Of a stretch of DNA of 64,000 nucleotides, positions 44,098 through 54,700 are shown piece after piece. Both the position numbers and the translations under genes were made by a program. The stretch covers positions 204,607,741 through 204,671,740 of the forward strand of contig CM041465.1 in NCBI GenBank assembly GCA_023213395.1, read 5' to 3'. Under the pieces are notes generated by a model that was not told where the DNA came from, ran no database searches, and worked only from the letters and a program-made list of their open reading frames with translations. Within the stretch, counting starts at the first letter, position 1; each line of letters begins with the position of its first letter. The DNA comes from Cycas panzhihuaensis. Taxonomy: Eukaryota; Cycadophyta.

Positions 44098-45835
44098 ATG
44101 CCACCTAAGAGGCCTTCAAGGTCGGAAGAGCCCCAGAAGGATAATTCACCCAAGGAAAAGGAAACCAGCAGACAAAGGGCACTAAGATGGTCAAAAAAAG
44201 CAAAACTCAGAAGGGCGAGGAGATTAAGTTCGCAAAACAACGAGATTAAGGGACAGTCCGTTGAAGGATCTGAGGCAAGTGGAGCCCAGACACCTCAGGA
44301 AGAGGAAACCCATGGCGAGCATGGTATTGACACCCCCAATCGAGATGATTTGTTTAGCCCGGAGATTGAAGGAAGCCAAAAGTGGATGAAAAACATAAAG
44401 AGATCTTAACAGAGGAAGTATACCGGTGGAGGACAGCCAAGGACCTAGGTGACAATGATAAGAAGGCGGAGGCAGGTCCCTCGGCATATTGGTAGAATAA
44501 GCTAACGAGGCGACTTTTCAAGATTCGGACGAAAGGGGTTACGATCAATCTTATATTACGGTAACACCGATTGTGATACAAGTTCGGTGTAGTGGAACCC
44601 ATACATATAAAACTCCATTTAAAAATCCATTTGTTTGGAAAAGATAGTACAACGGTAGTTACTCGAGGCATCCCCAAAGGAGGGAGGAAGGGAAAAATCA
44701 CCATCAGGTGGAGGACAGTTACAATCTCCCAAAATGGACGACTATAGAGACTTTGGGAAACTAATCTTTAATGATACTTGACGCCAGCGAGCATGTGTAT
44801 CTATTTGAGCCTCATTGATGTCAAAAGACTACAGACGAAGATGAAATCAAAGCACGCTTCGCCTGTACATTGAGAGGAGTACCCTTAGCATGGTATAAGG
44901 AAACAAACAAGAACGAGCCATGGGTGAAGATTAAGAAAGCATTTGAAGAAAGATTTCAAAAGTTTCGCAGTAATGAAAGTCGAAATCGCACTCTGAGAGA
45001 TCGAGATAGTAGGAGAATCTGTCCTAACTTACATTAGCCGAATGAAAATTATTGTGGCGAGCATGATCAATGAAACGATAACTGACCATAATATGAAGAA
45101 TTACTTTGTAAGAGAATTTGAATGAGAAGTTGCGAGCCATGATGCATGCTCATCCATTGAAATCATTCAAGAATGCTCAAGATCTGGCATTAGACTTTGA
45201 AATGGAAATGGACGCCCAAGCGGGAGGACAAGACTCCTTGCTGCTGAGGTTACAAGACGAGATTAGAGAGTTGAAGCAAAACCAGTACAACCGACCCTTC
45301 TGCCAGGTAGGGGTAGCAGAGGAGGAATCGGAATTGGAGGCATTGAGAAAAGAGGTAGCTAGATTGAAAGTTAGAAATAACCTTGAAGAAGAGGAAACAC
45401 CTAAAAAGAAAGAGCACACTGGAAGGGTAACCAAGTGGTGCCACATTTGTGAAGAAAACTCACATACCACCAGGGAATGTGATTTAAATTTAAAAAACAA
45501 TACGTTGCACCAACAAGAGAAGTGGTGCCATATATGTGAAGTTGACACACATACAACCAAGAATTGTTTCTACAATCCCATGGGGAAAGCATTCAGAGGA
45601 CGAGGTCGGGGAAGGGGTAACCCACCTCGAAATGTGTATACAACGAGGGGCGCACCAGAACTCTCGAGGAAGAAACAACCGATGGGGAGATGCCTCATCA
45701 TCTCTGATTCGGACCTTTGGAAGTCGGAATGCCCAATGAGCGGTGAATACGATGTAAATCGTTCAGTGTCAGAATCGTGGCCCAAGTGACCACAAAATAG
45801 AGGATTGCAAAGGCAAAGCCAAAGCGACTAACCTG
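44098..45835 (+). pseudogene. Gypsy G gag and zinc knuckles
   Basis: ATG at 44098 (MPPKRPSRSEEPQ) starts a basic-acidic region open to 44409. Frameshifts follow. The Gag domain lies at about 44730-45110 (LRGVPLAWYKETNK, KAFEERFQKFRSNE), then a long open stretch 45118-45789 (223 codons): HAHPLKSFKNAQDLALDF, NRPFCQVGVAEEES and two good CCHC knuckles, CHICEENSHTTREC (about 45452) and CHICEVDTHTTKNC (about 45530). The third is decayed (GRCLIISDSDLWKSEC) and the fourth is frameshifted (near 45775-45815). The four-knuckle layout matches K. Confidence 0.88.
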
Positions 45836-46083
45836 ATGACAATCGTACCAGAAGCCAAAAATGTCAAATTACAAAATAAACAGAAAGAGAAATTGGATGA
45901 AGGATATCCAAATCCACCAACAGAAATGGATCGGTATAGACGAGTAAAACAAGTGTTAGATGGCCTAGTCCGGGAGGAGAATACATTACCAATGGGTGGC
46001 AGGAAGCGAAATACGTATATGTACGAAAAAATAAACAAAAGGAGCAAGAAAAACTACCAGAAGAACTTAAGACAAAGCCCCAA

Positions 46084-46824
46084 ATGGTGCAAATGGAAGA
46101 GCTTTTCAAAGGATTGCCAGCTGAGAATATCCCCAGAATGTTGCTATTGATGGAGAATTTGGTGAAAGCGATTCTGATTGACTATTCCTCATTTCAAGTT
46201 ATTGAGGGATCAAAGGAGGAGTGTTCTGAGAAAGGAATTACCAAGAGTTGGAAGCAAATTATACCATCATTCGACATGGATCCGATGGTAACCATGTCAG
46301 TCTTAGGGGAAACATTTCCACGGGTAATTGTTGATGGAGGTGCAGCAGTGAACGTATTACCAGCTGCAACATGGCGTAAACTGGGAAGTCCGAAGTTGGA
46401 AGCGGCGACCTATTCGTTAAAATTGGCTAACGAACTATTGGTACGACCCATGGGCAGACTGGCCAACATCAAGGTGGATTTGGCAGGAATTGTCGTAAAG
46501 ATCGATTTTACGATTGTGGAAACGGAGAAAGGTGCAACTCCCTATCCGGCTTTATTGGGAAGACCATGGCTATACAAAACCCAATGTCTCCAAAGTTGGA
46601 AAGACGTAACCTTCACCTTGTCAGATGAAGGGAATGAAGTAGTATTACCGATGTTGGGGAAGAATTCCATTGAAGTGATACCTGACGATGGTTCAAGTAC
46701 AACCATTGCGAGTGAAGCAACGGCTTCTTCGTTCGGCGAAGAAAATCTCTACCATATGGCAGAAGAGCCCACCACGTCAACTAACCACCAACGAGAAGAA
46801 CCAACGTACTTTGGAGAAATTTAA
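46084..46824 (+). CDS. Gypsy G aspartic protease region, open over 246 codons
   Basis: An uninterrupted frame encodes MVQMEELFKGLPAENIP, the protease fold FDMDPMVTMSVLGETF, IVDGGAAVNVLPAATW, LANELLVRPMGRLANIK, TPYPALLGRPWLY, and the acidic linker up to TYFGEI, where a TAA stops it at 46822. The catalytic motif is D-G-G, as in K. It is the best preserved part of G and the clearest view of this family's protease. Whether it is ever made is unknown; its start is not a gene start but part of a former gag-pro frame. Confidence 0.8.
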   Translation: MVQMEELFKGLPAENIPRMLLLMENLVKAILIDYSSFQVIEGSKEECSEKGITKSWKQIIPSFDMDPMVTMSVLGETFPRVIVDGGAAVNVLPAATWRKLGSPKLEAATYSLKLANELLVRPMGRLANIKVDLAGIVVKIDFTIVETEKGATPYPALLGRPWLYKTQCLQSWKDVTFTLSDEGNEVVLPMLGKNSIEVIPDDGSSTTIASEATASSFGEENLYHMAEEPTTSTNHQREEPTYFGEI

Positions 46825-46848
46825 AACTCTGCAGACGATGGAAATAGG

Positions 46849-47322
46849 ATGAGATTTGTGGATTATTGGTTACGGGACGCATATGAAGTCAACCCCTCAT
46901 CCTATAGATGTAACCTACTTTCTCGGAATGTGACTGAAATAGTTGCCACTCCAGAAGATAGAAATCATGGAGAATATGTTGGAGATTATGTGAAGCCCTT
47001 TTATGGAGAACCACTATGTGGAATTTCCCATTTGAGACATTGTAGAGAACATTGGTTAGGAGAAGATCAATTAAGGGATCATAAGAAGAAATCGACAAAG
47101 CATACCACACCGAGGAAAAGGCGGAAAAGGACAAGGCACGACCGCCACGACAAGACATCGTATTTCAAGAAGGGTGATCGAGTATGGCGATTCGACAACA
47201 AATCCCGAACAACCCAAGGAGAATTGAAGATGCAGTGGAAAGGCCCATATATGATTGAGAAAGTGTACCAGAATGGCACTATCGAGTTGAAAAAACTATC
47301 GTGCCGGCTATTACAGAAATGA
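46849..47322 (+). CDS. Open fusion of linker/Gag2 start to integrase C-terminal tail in gypsy G
   Basis: A 157-codon frame begins with FVDYWLRDAYEVN, matching K at 24985, and YVGDYVKPFYGEPLCG, matching K near 25460. Without a break it passes, around residues 70-90, into a basic stretch (KHTTPRKRRKRTRHDRHD) and then YFKKGDRVWRFDNKS, LKMQWKGPYMIEKVY and GTIELKKL, the integrase tail of K at 28737-28860. About 3.2 kb of K (second Gag core, RT, RNase H, integrase core) is absent at the join, and the frame is kept. It could be chance or a selected fusion; there is no proof of expression. Confidence 0.7.
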   Translation: MRFVDYWLRDAYEVNPSSYRCNLLSRNVTEIVATPEDRNHGEYVGDYVKPFYGEPLCGISHLRHCREHWLGEDQLRDHKKKSTKHTTPRKRRKRTRHDRHDKTSYFKKGDRVWRFDNKSRTTQGELKMQWKGPYMIEKVYQNGTIELKKLSCRLLQK

Positions 47323-47759
47323 TCAAGGGTAGTAAACCGAAACCCTATATCAACTAGGGTGGAGCAACTTACCGGTAGGATCGGTGGTTGTACTATAACG
47401 TGTTGCATGAAGTTGAGGCAAAATCGAATTGCCTTGATACCGGAACGTGATTCAGTTCGGTATGTAACATAAAATACAAAAAAAAAAAACTTAAAAGCAG
47501 AAAAACAACCGTAACTCATATCATACAAATAAGCAATATGGTGAAGCATGGAGGAAAGATATATCATCATACGGGAAATCAAGGGAGAGTTGAACAAAAC
47601 AAAGCGCTAATAAGATGAGGATTTATTAACCAAGAATGGCGACCAAGCGGTGACGAAGCGGCGAGGCGACCTTAGAACAGAGAGGGGGAGGAATACCCTA
47701 AATTTTGAATTTTTTGTTGAGCAAGGATGCTCAACCCAATCATGTTGACCCGGGATAGA
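47323..47759 (+). other. 3' untranslated part of gypsy G
   Basis: Aligns with K 28925-29090 (TGCATAAAGTTGAGGCA-like, a run of A, AACAACCGTAACTCATATC) and then with K 30830-30934; the tandem repeats and extra ORF of K are absent. The purine run GAGAGGGGGAGGAAT (about 47680-47694) lies about 65 bases before the LTR, as in K. Confidence 0.75.
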
Positions 47760-48614
47760 TGTTTGGACATATTGTGAAACATAGGGCTCGAGGAAGACGG
47801 AATACAGGCTTGTATTGACCAAACAAATGCAAGTACGGACCATACAGAGGTACGCACGAGGCGAAAGCAAAGGAAAAACCGGCGTGCAGGTGCATGACGG
47901 TGCATACAGGCAGTGCGTACCACGCAGATACGTATCGATGGCGGAGCAGGCGATGCATGCGACGATCTGGGACGGTGGAAGCCCAGGAAGCTGCCAGACG
48001 TATGTACGGACCTAATGAAGACATTAGTTAAAGTGCATAACTAATGATTAAAGTGAAAGGGTACCTTGGTGACAAAAAGGTATGGTTATGACTTTGGGTC
48101 ATAACCTTTCATCCAAAAGGCATCAAAGGGACATATTTAATGGTGCTTTGAGGACCATTCCAGTGTGAGAGCCGAGTGATTCAATCCCATGACATACTCT
48201 CGAGGGTGAGAGCCGGATATCACGTGCACAAAGGTGCAGGAGCCAAGACGTATGACCATTTGGAGCATCATCGTATGATAAGTACCATCTGGTACGCATT
48301 GTAATGAAAAGGCGTATGTTGTTGGAATGCTTAGGAATGCATTCCAACCTCTGTGTAAATGAACTGTTGACTTAATAAAAGGAAGAGTTACATGGAAATT
48401 GGTGTATTCTTGGTGTTGTGATGATGATTTGCTGAGTATGTATTAATTTCTGTACTACTGTGTACCATTCTATGAATTATATATGGAATGTATGTGGAAT
48501 GTATGTGAATGACCATGTTGATGATCCCGAAACTAGACTATAGCTACTGTAACCTTGACAAGTGTAGCAAGGGGTATCTCGTAAGTGTAACAAGGCACCC
48601 CCCAGCAGTCAACA
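47760..48614 (+). repeat. 3' LTR of gypsy G
   Basis: 855 bp, TGTTTGGACATATTG to CAGTCAACA. It differs from the 5' copy by substitutions and small indels, for example a doubled TGTATGTGGAA stretch near 48490. Confidence 0.94.
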
Positions 48615-48619
48615 CATTG

Positions 48620-49250
48620 TACTTGAGATGTTGTTTTATTAGGAATTTCTATACTTTCTTCCTAAATTATTCTTCCTTTGAGGTACGCACTTGATTATTT
48701 TTTTTGTCAAGGTCTCATCAAAAGTAACATCTCTGTTGACATAAATTTTGTTTGTTTTTGGATTTATACACCTATATGCTTTGGACTTGCTACTATATCC
48801 AATCATAATACATTCAATGCTTTTATCATCTAATTTAGACCTCTTTTGATCAGGAATATGTACATAGGCAACACTCAGAAAAACTCTAAGATGACTTATA
48901 TAAGGTTTTCTACCTGACCAAGCTTCTTCTAGAGTGACCTTCTTAAGAGTTCTTGTGGGGTTTTTGTTTAGAAGATATACAACTGTATTAATATCTTCAA
49001 TTGAATAGGCATTGGACAACTCTTTTTCTTTTAACATAGACCTGGACATTTCAATTATGCTTTTTTTCATTCTTTCCACCACTCCATTTGATTGTGTAGT
49101 GTAGGCAGTAGTAAGTTGCTTATGAATACCATGCATCTTACAAAACGAAAGAATTCATTTGATATGTATTCCCCTCCTCCATTTGTTCTAAGGATTTTGA
49201 TTTTTTGTCCACTTTTTAATTCAACTTGGGCTTTATATTCTTTAAAAATA
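48620..49250 (-). pseudogene. Copia H integrase, middle and C-terminal part
   Basis: Minus strand, right to left: RTNGGGEYISNEF (about 49195-49155), in which the second catalytic Asp is Asn, then an open frame 49136-48639 with HKQLTTAYTTQSNGVVERMK (catalytic Glu present), EEAWSGRKPYISHLRVF and YVHIPDQKRSKLDDKS, ending in IYVNRDVTFDE. It joins 58201 across C on the upstream side and 43104 across G on the downstream side. Confidence 0.88.
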
Positions 49251-49255
49251 TCAAG

Positions 49256-49611
49256 TGTTAACGTGGCAGTTGTTTGTTAAGCCATTGAGTTAATATTAAT
49301 GTGGTTTAACTTAGGTGATTAAACGAAAAGGTGCGAGTTATTCGGAGGGTCACAACCCTAATCAGATAACACCTCTTAGAAGAGTATAAAATCCTTGAGC
49401 TCTTGTGTATTCAACGTATCAAATCATTATGGAATAATAAATGTGATCAAGAAGGATCTTTTGTGGTGGGTTTTTTTTTTTGAAATGGTTTTTCCACATA
49501 AATCCTATATATTGTGCATCTGTATTCTATGTGTATTTTTGTTTGCTTGCTGTGTATGGTTAAAGATTCTGCAGATGGGAATATACCTGTATGATTTCAT
49601 GTTCCTGAACA
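49256..49611 (+). repeat. 5' LTR of copia C
   Basis: 356 bp, TGTTAACGTGGC to TTCCTGAACA, with a TATAAAA box at 49385-49391. Confidence 0.94.
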
Positions 49612-49623
49612 TGGTATTAAGTT
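49612..49623 (+). other. Primer binding site of copia C
   Basis: TGGTATTAAGTT directly after the LTR is a changed form of the methionine tRNA site TGGTATCAGAGC. Confidence 0.7.
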
Positions 49624-49624
49624 G

Positions 49625-51132
49625 TAGGATCCTACACAATTGAAGCCTAACATTGAGCGAAGCGATCGCCGGTTGTCGGGTGAAATTGTCAAACCCAGGA
49701 CTTGTCCTGAGGGTCCATCATTTCTAGCGATGTACAGAAGCAAGCACAACATATTAGTGGTGGTTGAAGCAGTGAAAATCGTTATTCAACCGAGCATAAG
49801 GGTCTATTGGTGTCAATAATCAGGCGTGAAGGCCACGATCGTGGTGTGAGTTGGCTCGTTGGGGGCCATTTGAAACGGGTTGATGATCTGTAAGGTTGAT
49901 TCAAGCCAGCGGAGCACGTACTGATGGTGATTCGACGACTATGAGGACAACAACGCTTGTGTACATGTAAGTTCATTATGCTTTTCATCAAAATATGATA
50001 AAAATTGATCAAATAAGCCTGTTTTTGGGTACTGCTTGTTATCAAACCTCTTTGTAGCACTTGTGGATATGATTGGAGCCTGTCTTGGTGGTTTTCTGTC
50101 TAAATATAAGTGTTGGAATGAGTTCACAGCAGTAGAAGGCTATTTTATTGAAGTTTTTTTGTATTTTGAGAATATTGAAGACTCGTGTGCATGAATTGAG
50201 CTTTAGAACAACCATATTGAGGCTGGTTGGGTGCTTATTAAGATGGCTGGGCGTGTTTGAGAGTTGGCTGGGCCGTGTTTATGTTGTTTTGCCTCCCTCG
50301 AGTGTTGGTTGGGTGCTATTTGAGTTGGCTAGGCACTATTGAAGGTGGCTAGGCGCTATTTGTGTTGGCTGGGCGCATTCCAGAGTGTTAGGGCCTCTTC
50401 CGTTTATGTTTGGGGTATTTTCTGCATGGCTGGACTATGTTTGAAAGGTTATTACCAATTGGAGGGACAGAAAGAAGGCTGTGGACCAGCGCATATAGTG
50501 TGGCTGTTGTTCACCTTCATGCGACTAAAGTTTATCTTCTCTTGACTTCAGAAAGTCAAAGAGATATAAAACGATGCATAATCTAATATATTTTACCTTT
50601 GGAACCTTAGTATAAGGTAAATATATTTTATTAAGGTGATTTAAGGCATGTGCATTAAGTTTTTTTGGAGCCGTGTGTTTGGTGAAAAGTCACACCTTAG
50701 GGAATATACCTTTTGGTATATTCCTCTCAATCGAACATTATAAAAAGAGCCCTTTATACCATTGATTTATCATATTATTGCATAGTGTGAAGTATTTGGA
50801 GCCCTCTTGAGTCGTTTCGAGCATGGATCGAGGAGATTTTTTGTGGTTGTGACTTGGAGACCGTGTAATTCTGCCTTGTGGAGCTGTCCTCAGTTCTTGG
50901 AGCATTTTTTAAGTGCCTTAAGGGTCATTTCTTGACACTTTTGAGTTTATTTAAGGGCGTTTGTTGGCCATTTGTGAAGGGAAAACATTCGGTGACTCGC
51001 TTAAAGCGTGTATAGTCGGTGTTTGGTTCCCTCCGATGTGAGCCCTTGAGCTAGAGGACACATGGGTGCATTTTTGTCGAGAAGACAATCATTTTGGTGT
51101 CGTTTATCGCATATTGAAGCCTGTTTCTCAAG
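49625..51132 (+). other. Leader of copia C, no gene
   Basis: About 1.5 kb before gag with only short, unrelated ORFs. It contains the degenerate 20-bp tandem array given separately. Confidence 0.6.
50222..50382 (+). repeat. Degenerate 20-bp tandem array in the copia C leader
   Basis: Seven variants of GTTGGCTGGGCGCTATTT start near 50222, 50243, 50263, 50304, 50324, 50344 and 50363. Spacing is about 20 bases with one gap of 40, and copies differ at one to five positions. Confidence 0.85.
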
Positions 51133-51221
51133 ATGGAGTGCCTTATGCCCAAGGTTATTTTCAACGGTAACAATTTCAGCAAGTGGAAGGCCAATATGGA
51201 GCTTATTTTGATGGTGGATCA
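51133..51221 (+). pseudogene. Copia C gag, N-terminal piece before D
   Basis: ATG at 51133 (MECLMPKVIFNG), followed by NNFSKWKANMELILMVD, the standard copia Gag start. The frame is cut at 51221 by element D and continues without a shift at 53931. Confidence 0.85.
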
Positions 51222-51781
51222 TGTAGCATTCCAAAATATGGTCAAAACTATACCATATGAACATTCAAATCAAAGGGCTGTGCACGACAATTCCAATGGT
51301 CTAGATGGAAGTTAATTCCGACATCTGTATCAAAAGTTATGACCGTTTAAAATTTTTAGCCTGTGAGTTTTTAGAGGAGTTCTGGCTGACTTCTAATATT
51401 AGTTTTGGGCAAGTTTATCCGCCTTTTCTGGCCAACTTCTATTACTATCTTTTGGTTGCCTATTTAAGGAGGATTTGTGGCCTCATTTTAGCATGATCGG
51501 AGAAGTCTTGGATTGCAGTATTGTGGGCCCTTTTGGGAGCATTGTGGAGGGCACCTTGCTTCGAAGAGGGATTCTTTATGATCAGTAATTTGTGGGATCT
51601 TTTGGTAACCTTGTATCTATTTAGTTTATATTCATTTCATACCACTTTATATTTGTATGTCATAAGTGTTCAAGTGGATTTGTATTATTACTCTCTTGAT
51701 TAAATATTTTGCAAGCGCATTTGGTGGATATTTTGTCTATTTTTGTAAAATTTCTTAGAAGAATTTTGTAAGATTGCTACA
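51222..51781 (+). repeat. 5' LTR of element D
   Basis: 560 bp, TGTAGCATTCC to TTGCTACA, aligning without gaps with 53366-53925. Confidence 0.95.
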
Positions 51782-51783
51782 AG

Positions 51784-51795
51784 TGGTATCAAAGC
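51784..51795 (+). other. Primer binding site of element D
   Basis: TGGTATCAAAGC, two bases after the LTR; methionine tRNA type with one change from TGGTATCAGAGC. Confidence 0.85.
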
Positions 51796-51878
51796 TTCGT
51801 TTCAAAGGGAAAAGGCAGAGATAAAAGCTCAAAAAGGTCAATTCAATATTAAAACATGTTATGAGGTGATTCGTGCTG

Positions 51879-51941
51879 GTTTCCTTTGACGATGTCTTGA
51901 CCTATAGCAAAACATGGGAAGAACACTTGGAACATATAAAG
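51879..51941 (+). pseudogene. Fragment of gypsy reverse transcriptase active site in D
   Basis: VSFDDVLTYSKTWEEHLEHI is read here in one frame. This is the gypsy RT block holding the catalytic Asp pair (FxDD.L.YSK...H..H). Only about 21 codons exist, with nothing of RT on either side, so it is a leftover of a deletion from a full gypsy element and not a working domain. Confidence 0.75.
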
Positions 51942-51954
51942 ACTGAGGAAGAAA

Positions 51955-53184
51955 ATGGAGACAGATTTTTTTAATTTGAAGGATTATGAGGGCATGAAAA
52001 AACGGATAGAAGATTTTGAGTTGACGTTTAATACTGAATTTGAAGAGTATGGACCAATATTAGAAATGATATTGAACGGACAAGCTTATGAGTGGTTCAT
52101 CAATTGGGCTAAAGAACCTTTTCTATAGTACCAGTTTTCAAAGGCAGCTATTACAGCTTTCATGAGGCATAAGCAAGATATGAGTCGAGTAGAAGAGGAA
52201 GGACAGGAAGAAGAAACTATTAATGAGGAGATTCTAGAGAAAGAACAACATAACTACATAGAAGACTTGAAGCAGGCACATGCAATAGAATTGTCTCTAG
52301 ATAATATCAAAGAAGAAATACAAAGTGAAGTTTCTCAGGGGCAACATGAGGACAATGAAGAACAAGTAAACTTTGAAGAAGAATATCAACAAGCTACATG
52401 CAAGGTACTCAGTAGTCTTGTGTTACACATGCACATTTCTTTTGGTAGCATTATTTATCCTCTCACTTTTCCTCGCTCAAAAATTTCTTTTCCAAATTCC
52501 GTAGTTAGCCATAATCATAATTCTCTTAACTTTAGTTTTTTCATAGGTCAAATCCCAATTCCTCTTTGTAACCCTAGTTCATCCCTTTACTCACATACTC
52601 TTTCACCCCCTATAGATCATCCTCAACAAGATACTCCACAACTTCAATCTGTTCGTCACGTTTCATCTCTTAGTATTACCCCTTACAAAACCCCGTTCGA
52701 CTTTTTCCAAACCCCTTCAATTTCATATCATCAATATTGTTTTTTTTCGTTAAATATTTTCTTTTGTCTAAATACCATTCCTAAAAACCTATTAAAACAT
52801 TTCTATCATGAAGAACATCTATCGTTGATTCCCTATCTCTCTCTCTCTCTCTCTCCTAAAAAGTGTTGTGGTCGAACAAAACCTGTACAAATTTTCATCT
52901 CCACCCAAAGCATATTCCAAAATTTATCCTGTCTTCCTATACCTTCAAAGTTATGCTTGATCTCAATTCATAATTCCACCTTTTCTTTTCCTTTTCACAA
53001 GCAGTCATCAATCCAACACCCTTATGATCAATTTTTTTTACAAAATCTTCATTTCTCCTTCCATAAACCATTTCATTTGAAAACAAAATGTGCAAACACA
53101 AGGCAAGACCGAGACAAGATAGTTGAGACACCTCACAGGTCCCAGGATACTCCCGATGCAGAACAATATACGGCATGTAACTAG
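51955..53184 (+). pseudogene. Gag-like ORF of element D, one in-frame stop
   Basis: ATG at 51955 opens a 410-codon frame with a single TAG at 52126-52128; from the ATG at 52162 it is open for 340 codons. Residues 1-70 (DYEGMKKRIEDFELTF, NGQAYEWFINWAKEPF) have a capsid-like A-Y-E-W-F pattern. Residues 75-150 are Glu-rich (EEGQEEETINEEILEKEQ) and the rest is Ser/Pro/Phe-rich with a TCTCTC-derived LSLSLS stretch, looking like non-coding DNA that happens to be open. No protease, RT or integrase motif is present. The gag assignment is tentative. Confidence 0.5.
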
Positions 53185-53349
53185 GTCCAGGAACAAACAT
53201 TGGCAAATTCAAGACGCCTGCTAGCAAAGTTCCATAGAAGATGCAAGATCGGATCAAATCTTCACAACCTACAGGATCTAGCAGGAGGTGGTTGGAAGAT
53301 TAGACCGAGCTACAAGCATTTCTCAATACTTCGAGGGCGAAGTATTATT

Positions 53350-53364
53350 TTAAGGGGAGGGGAA
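53350..53364 (+). other. Polypurine tract of element D
   Basis: TTAAGGGGAGGGGAA lies immediately before the 3' LTR. Confidence 0.85.
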
Positions 53365-53365
53365 T

Positions 53366-53925
53366 TGTAGCATTCCAAAATATGGTCAAAACTATACCAT
53401 ATGACCATTCAAATCAAAAGGCTCTGCACGGTGATTCCAACGGTCCAGACGAAAGTTAATTCGAACATCTGTATCAAAAGTTATGACCATTTAAAGTTTT
53501 TAGCCTGCAAGTTTTTAGAGGAGTTCTAGTCGACTTTCAGTATTAGTTTTAGGCAAGTTTATCCCCCTTTTTTGGCCGACTTCTATTACTATCTTTTGGC
53601 CGCCTATTTAAGGAGGATTTGCGGCCTCATTTTAGCATGATCAGAGAAGTCTTGGACTGTAGTATTTTGAGCCCTTTTAGGAGCATTGTGGGGGGCACCT
53701 CGCCTCAAAGAGGGATTCTTTATCATCAATAATTTACGGGATCTTTTGGTAACCTTATATCTATTTAGTTTATATTCATTTCATACCACTTTATATTTTT
53801 ATGTCACAAGTATTCAAATGGATTTGTATCATTGCTCTCTTGATTGAATATTTTGTAAGTGCATTTGGTGGATATTTTGTCTATTTTTGCAAAATTTCTT
53901 AGAAGAATTTTGTAAGATTGTTACA
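53366..53925 (+). repeat. 3' LTR of element D
   Basis: 560 bp, TGTAGCATTCC to TTGTTACA. Confidence 0.95.
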
Positions 53926-53930
53926 AATCA

Positions 53931-54700
53931 ACTCCGGGGTATCACTAACGCTAAGGTGGACACTATTCTATTAGACCATAAAGAGTGTGTTCGTCTCGAA
54001 GAGAAGAAATTTATGGCTATGGGAATGCTGAAATTGTCACTGGCGCCAGACCAAAGAGCCCTGGTTCATAATCTAGACGAACCAGATGAAATTTGGACAA
54101 AACTGTGTGATACCTTTGAGAAGAAGAAGACAAATAGATATCTTGTTCTAATGTTGGAGTTACTCAATTTGCATGTGGAAGATGAGAAGAACATCAGCTC
54201 CTGCCTGAACAAGATCACAGACTTGTAGAATAAGCTAGAACAACTAAAGCAGAATTTAATCAATGATGCATTGTTGGTCACAATAATCATGTCGAAGCTG
54301 CCAGCTACATTCGCCATTTTTCAAACCATTTATGGTAGAGATGAGGTGATGGAGGTAGATACCTTTGATGGGCTTAAAAACGTAATTCTAGCAGTGGATG
54401 CCAAGTTGAAACATCATGGTATGCTTGGAGGTTTTGAATCAAGACAGACCCTAGCCATGAAGACTCTGAGGGAGGAGGCCGCTAAGGGGGAGAAGATCAC
54501 ATAGAGGTTAGGAGAAAGTTTACAAGAGAAGAAGTTCAATGGAAAATGCAATTATTGTAAGAAGGATGTCACAGAAAGAAGAACTATTGGTTCAAGAGAC
54601 GTGACAAGCGCAAAGTCAGTCAGGATGATAAAGGAAAGAGTGTTGCTGGTCATTGCATTAGAGCAAAAACCTTATTAGCTAAGCCAGATCAGAGAGATTA
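53931..54700 (+). pseudogene. Copia C gag, remainder after D, with zinc knuckle
   Basis: The Gag frame resumes directly after the D target duplication with QLRGITNAKVDTILL, then MAMGMLKLSLAPDQRALVHN, DEIWTKLCDTFEKKKTNRYL and LLNLHVEDEKNISSCL, a stop at 54226, then NKLEQLKQNLINDALLVTII and GVFESRQTLAMK-like text to 54504. The knuckle (CNYCKK at 54546, then HRKKNY after a frameshift) has lost its last Cys to Tyr. The lineage has a single CCHC box. Three stops or shifts disable it. Confidence 0.85.

Larger units (their letters stand above)
43110..48614 (+). mobile_element. Gypsy element G, internally deleted relative of K
   Basis: A 5505-bp element with two 850-bp LTRs, primer site, gag, zinc knuckles, protease and then directly an integrase C-terminal tail: RT, RNase H, the integrase core and the extra 3' ORF are missing. 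Flanks are CATTC (43105-43109) and CATTG (48615-48619), a 4/5 target duplication, so it inserted as a unit. Protein and non-coding parts align with K throughout. It cannot copy itself and would have needed enzymes from a K-like relative if the deletion came before its insertion. Confidence 0.93.
51222..53925 (+). mobile_element. Non-autonomous LTR retrotransposon D with a single gag-like ORF
   Basis: A 2704-bp element with two 560-bp LTRs, primer site, 1.6-kb interior and polypurine tract, flanked by GATCA (51217-51221) and AATCA (53926-53930), a 4/5 target duplication. It has no protease, RT domain, RNase H or integrase, so it depended on enzymes from elsewhere. A short gypsy RT motif in its interior and the GGGCGAAGTATTATTTTAAGGGGAGGGG end suggest a gypsy source. 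It is inserted in copia C gag. By eye its LTRs differ at about 55 of 560 positions, mostly transitions, so it is not recent. Confidence 0.88.

Noticed and set aside
50222-50382. CRISPR-like array in the copia C leader
   Set aside because: Repeats are degenerate 20-mers with no constant spacers; a plain tandem repeat.
52240-53184. Second half of the element D ORF as a membrane or secreted protein (many Phe, Ser, Pro)
   Set aside because: Composition matches CT-rich untranslated DNA with a TCTC run; no regular membrane segments or signal peptide.
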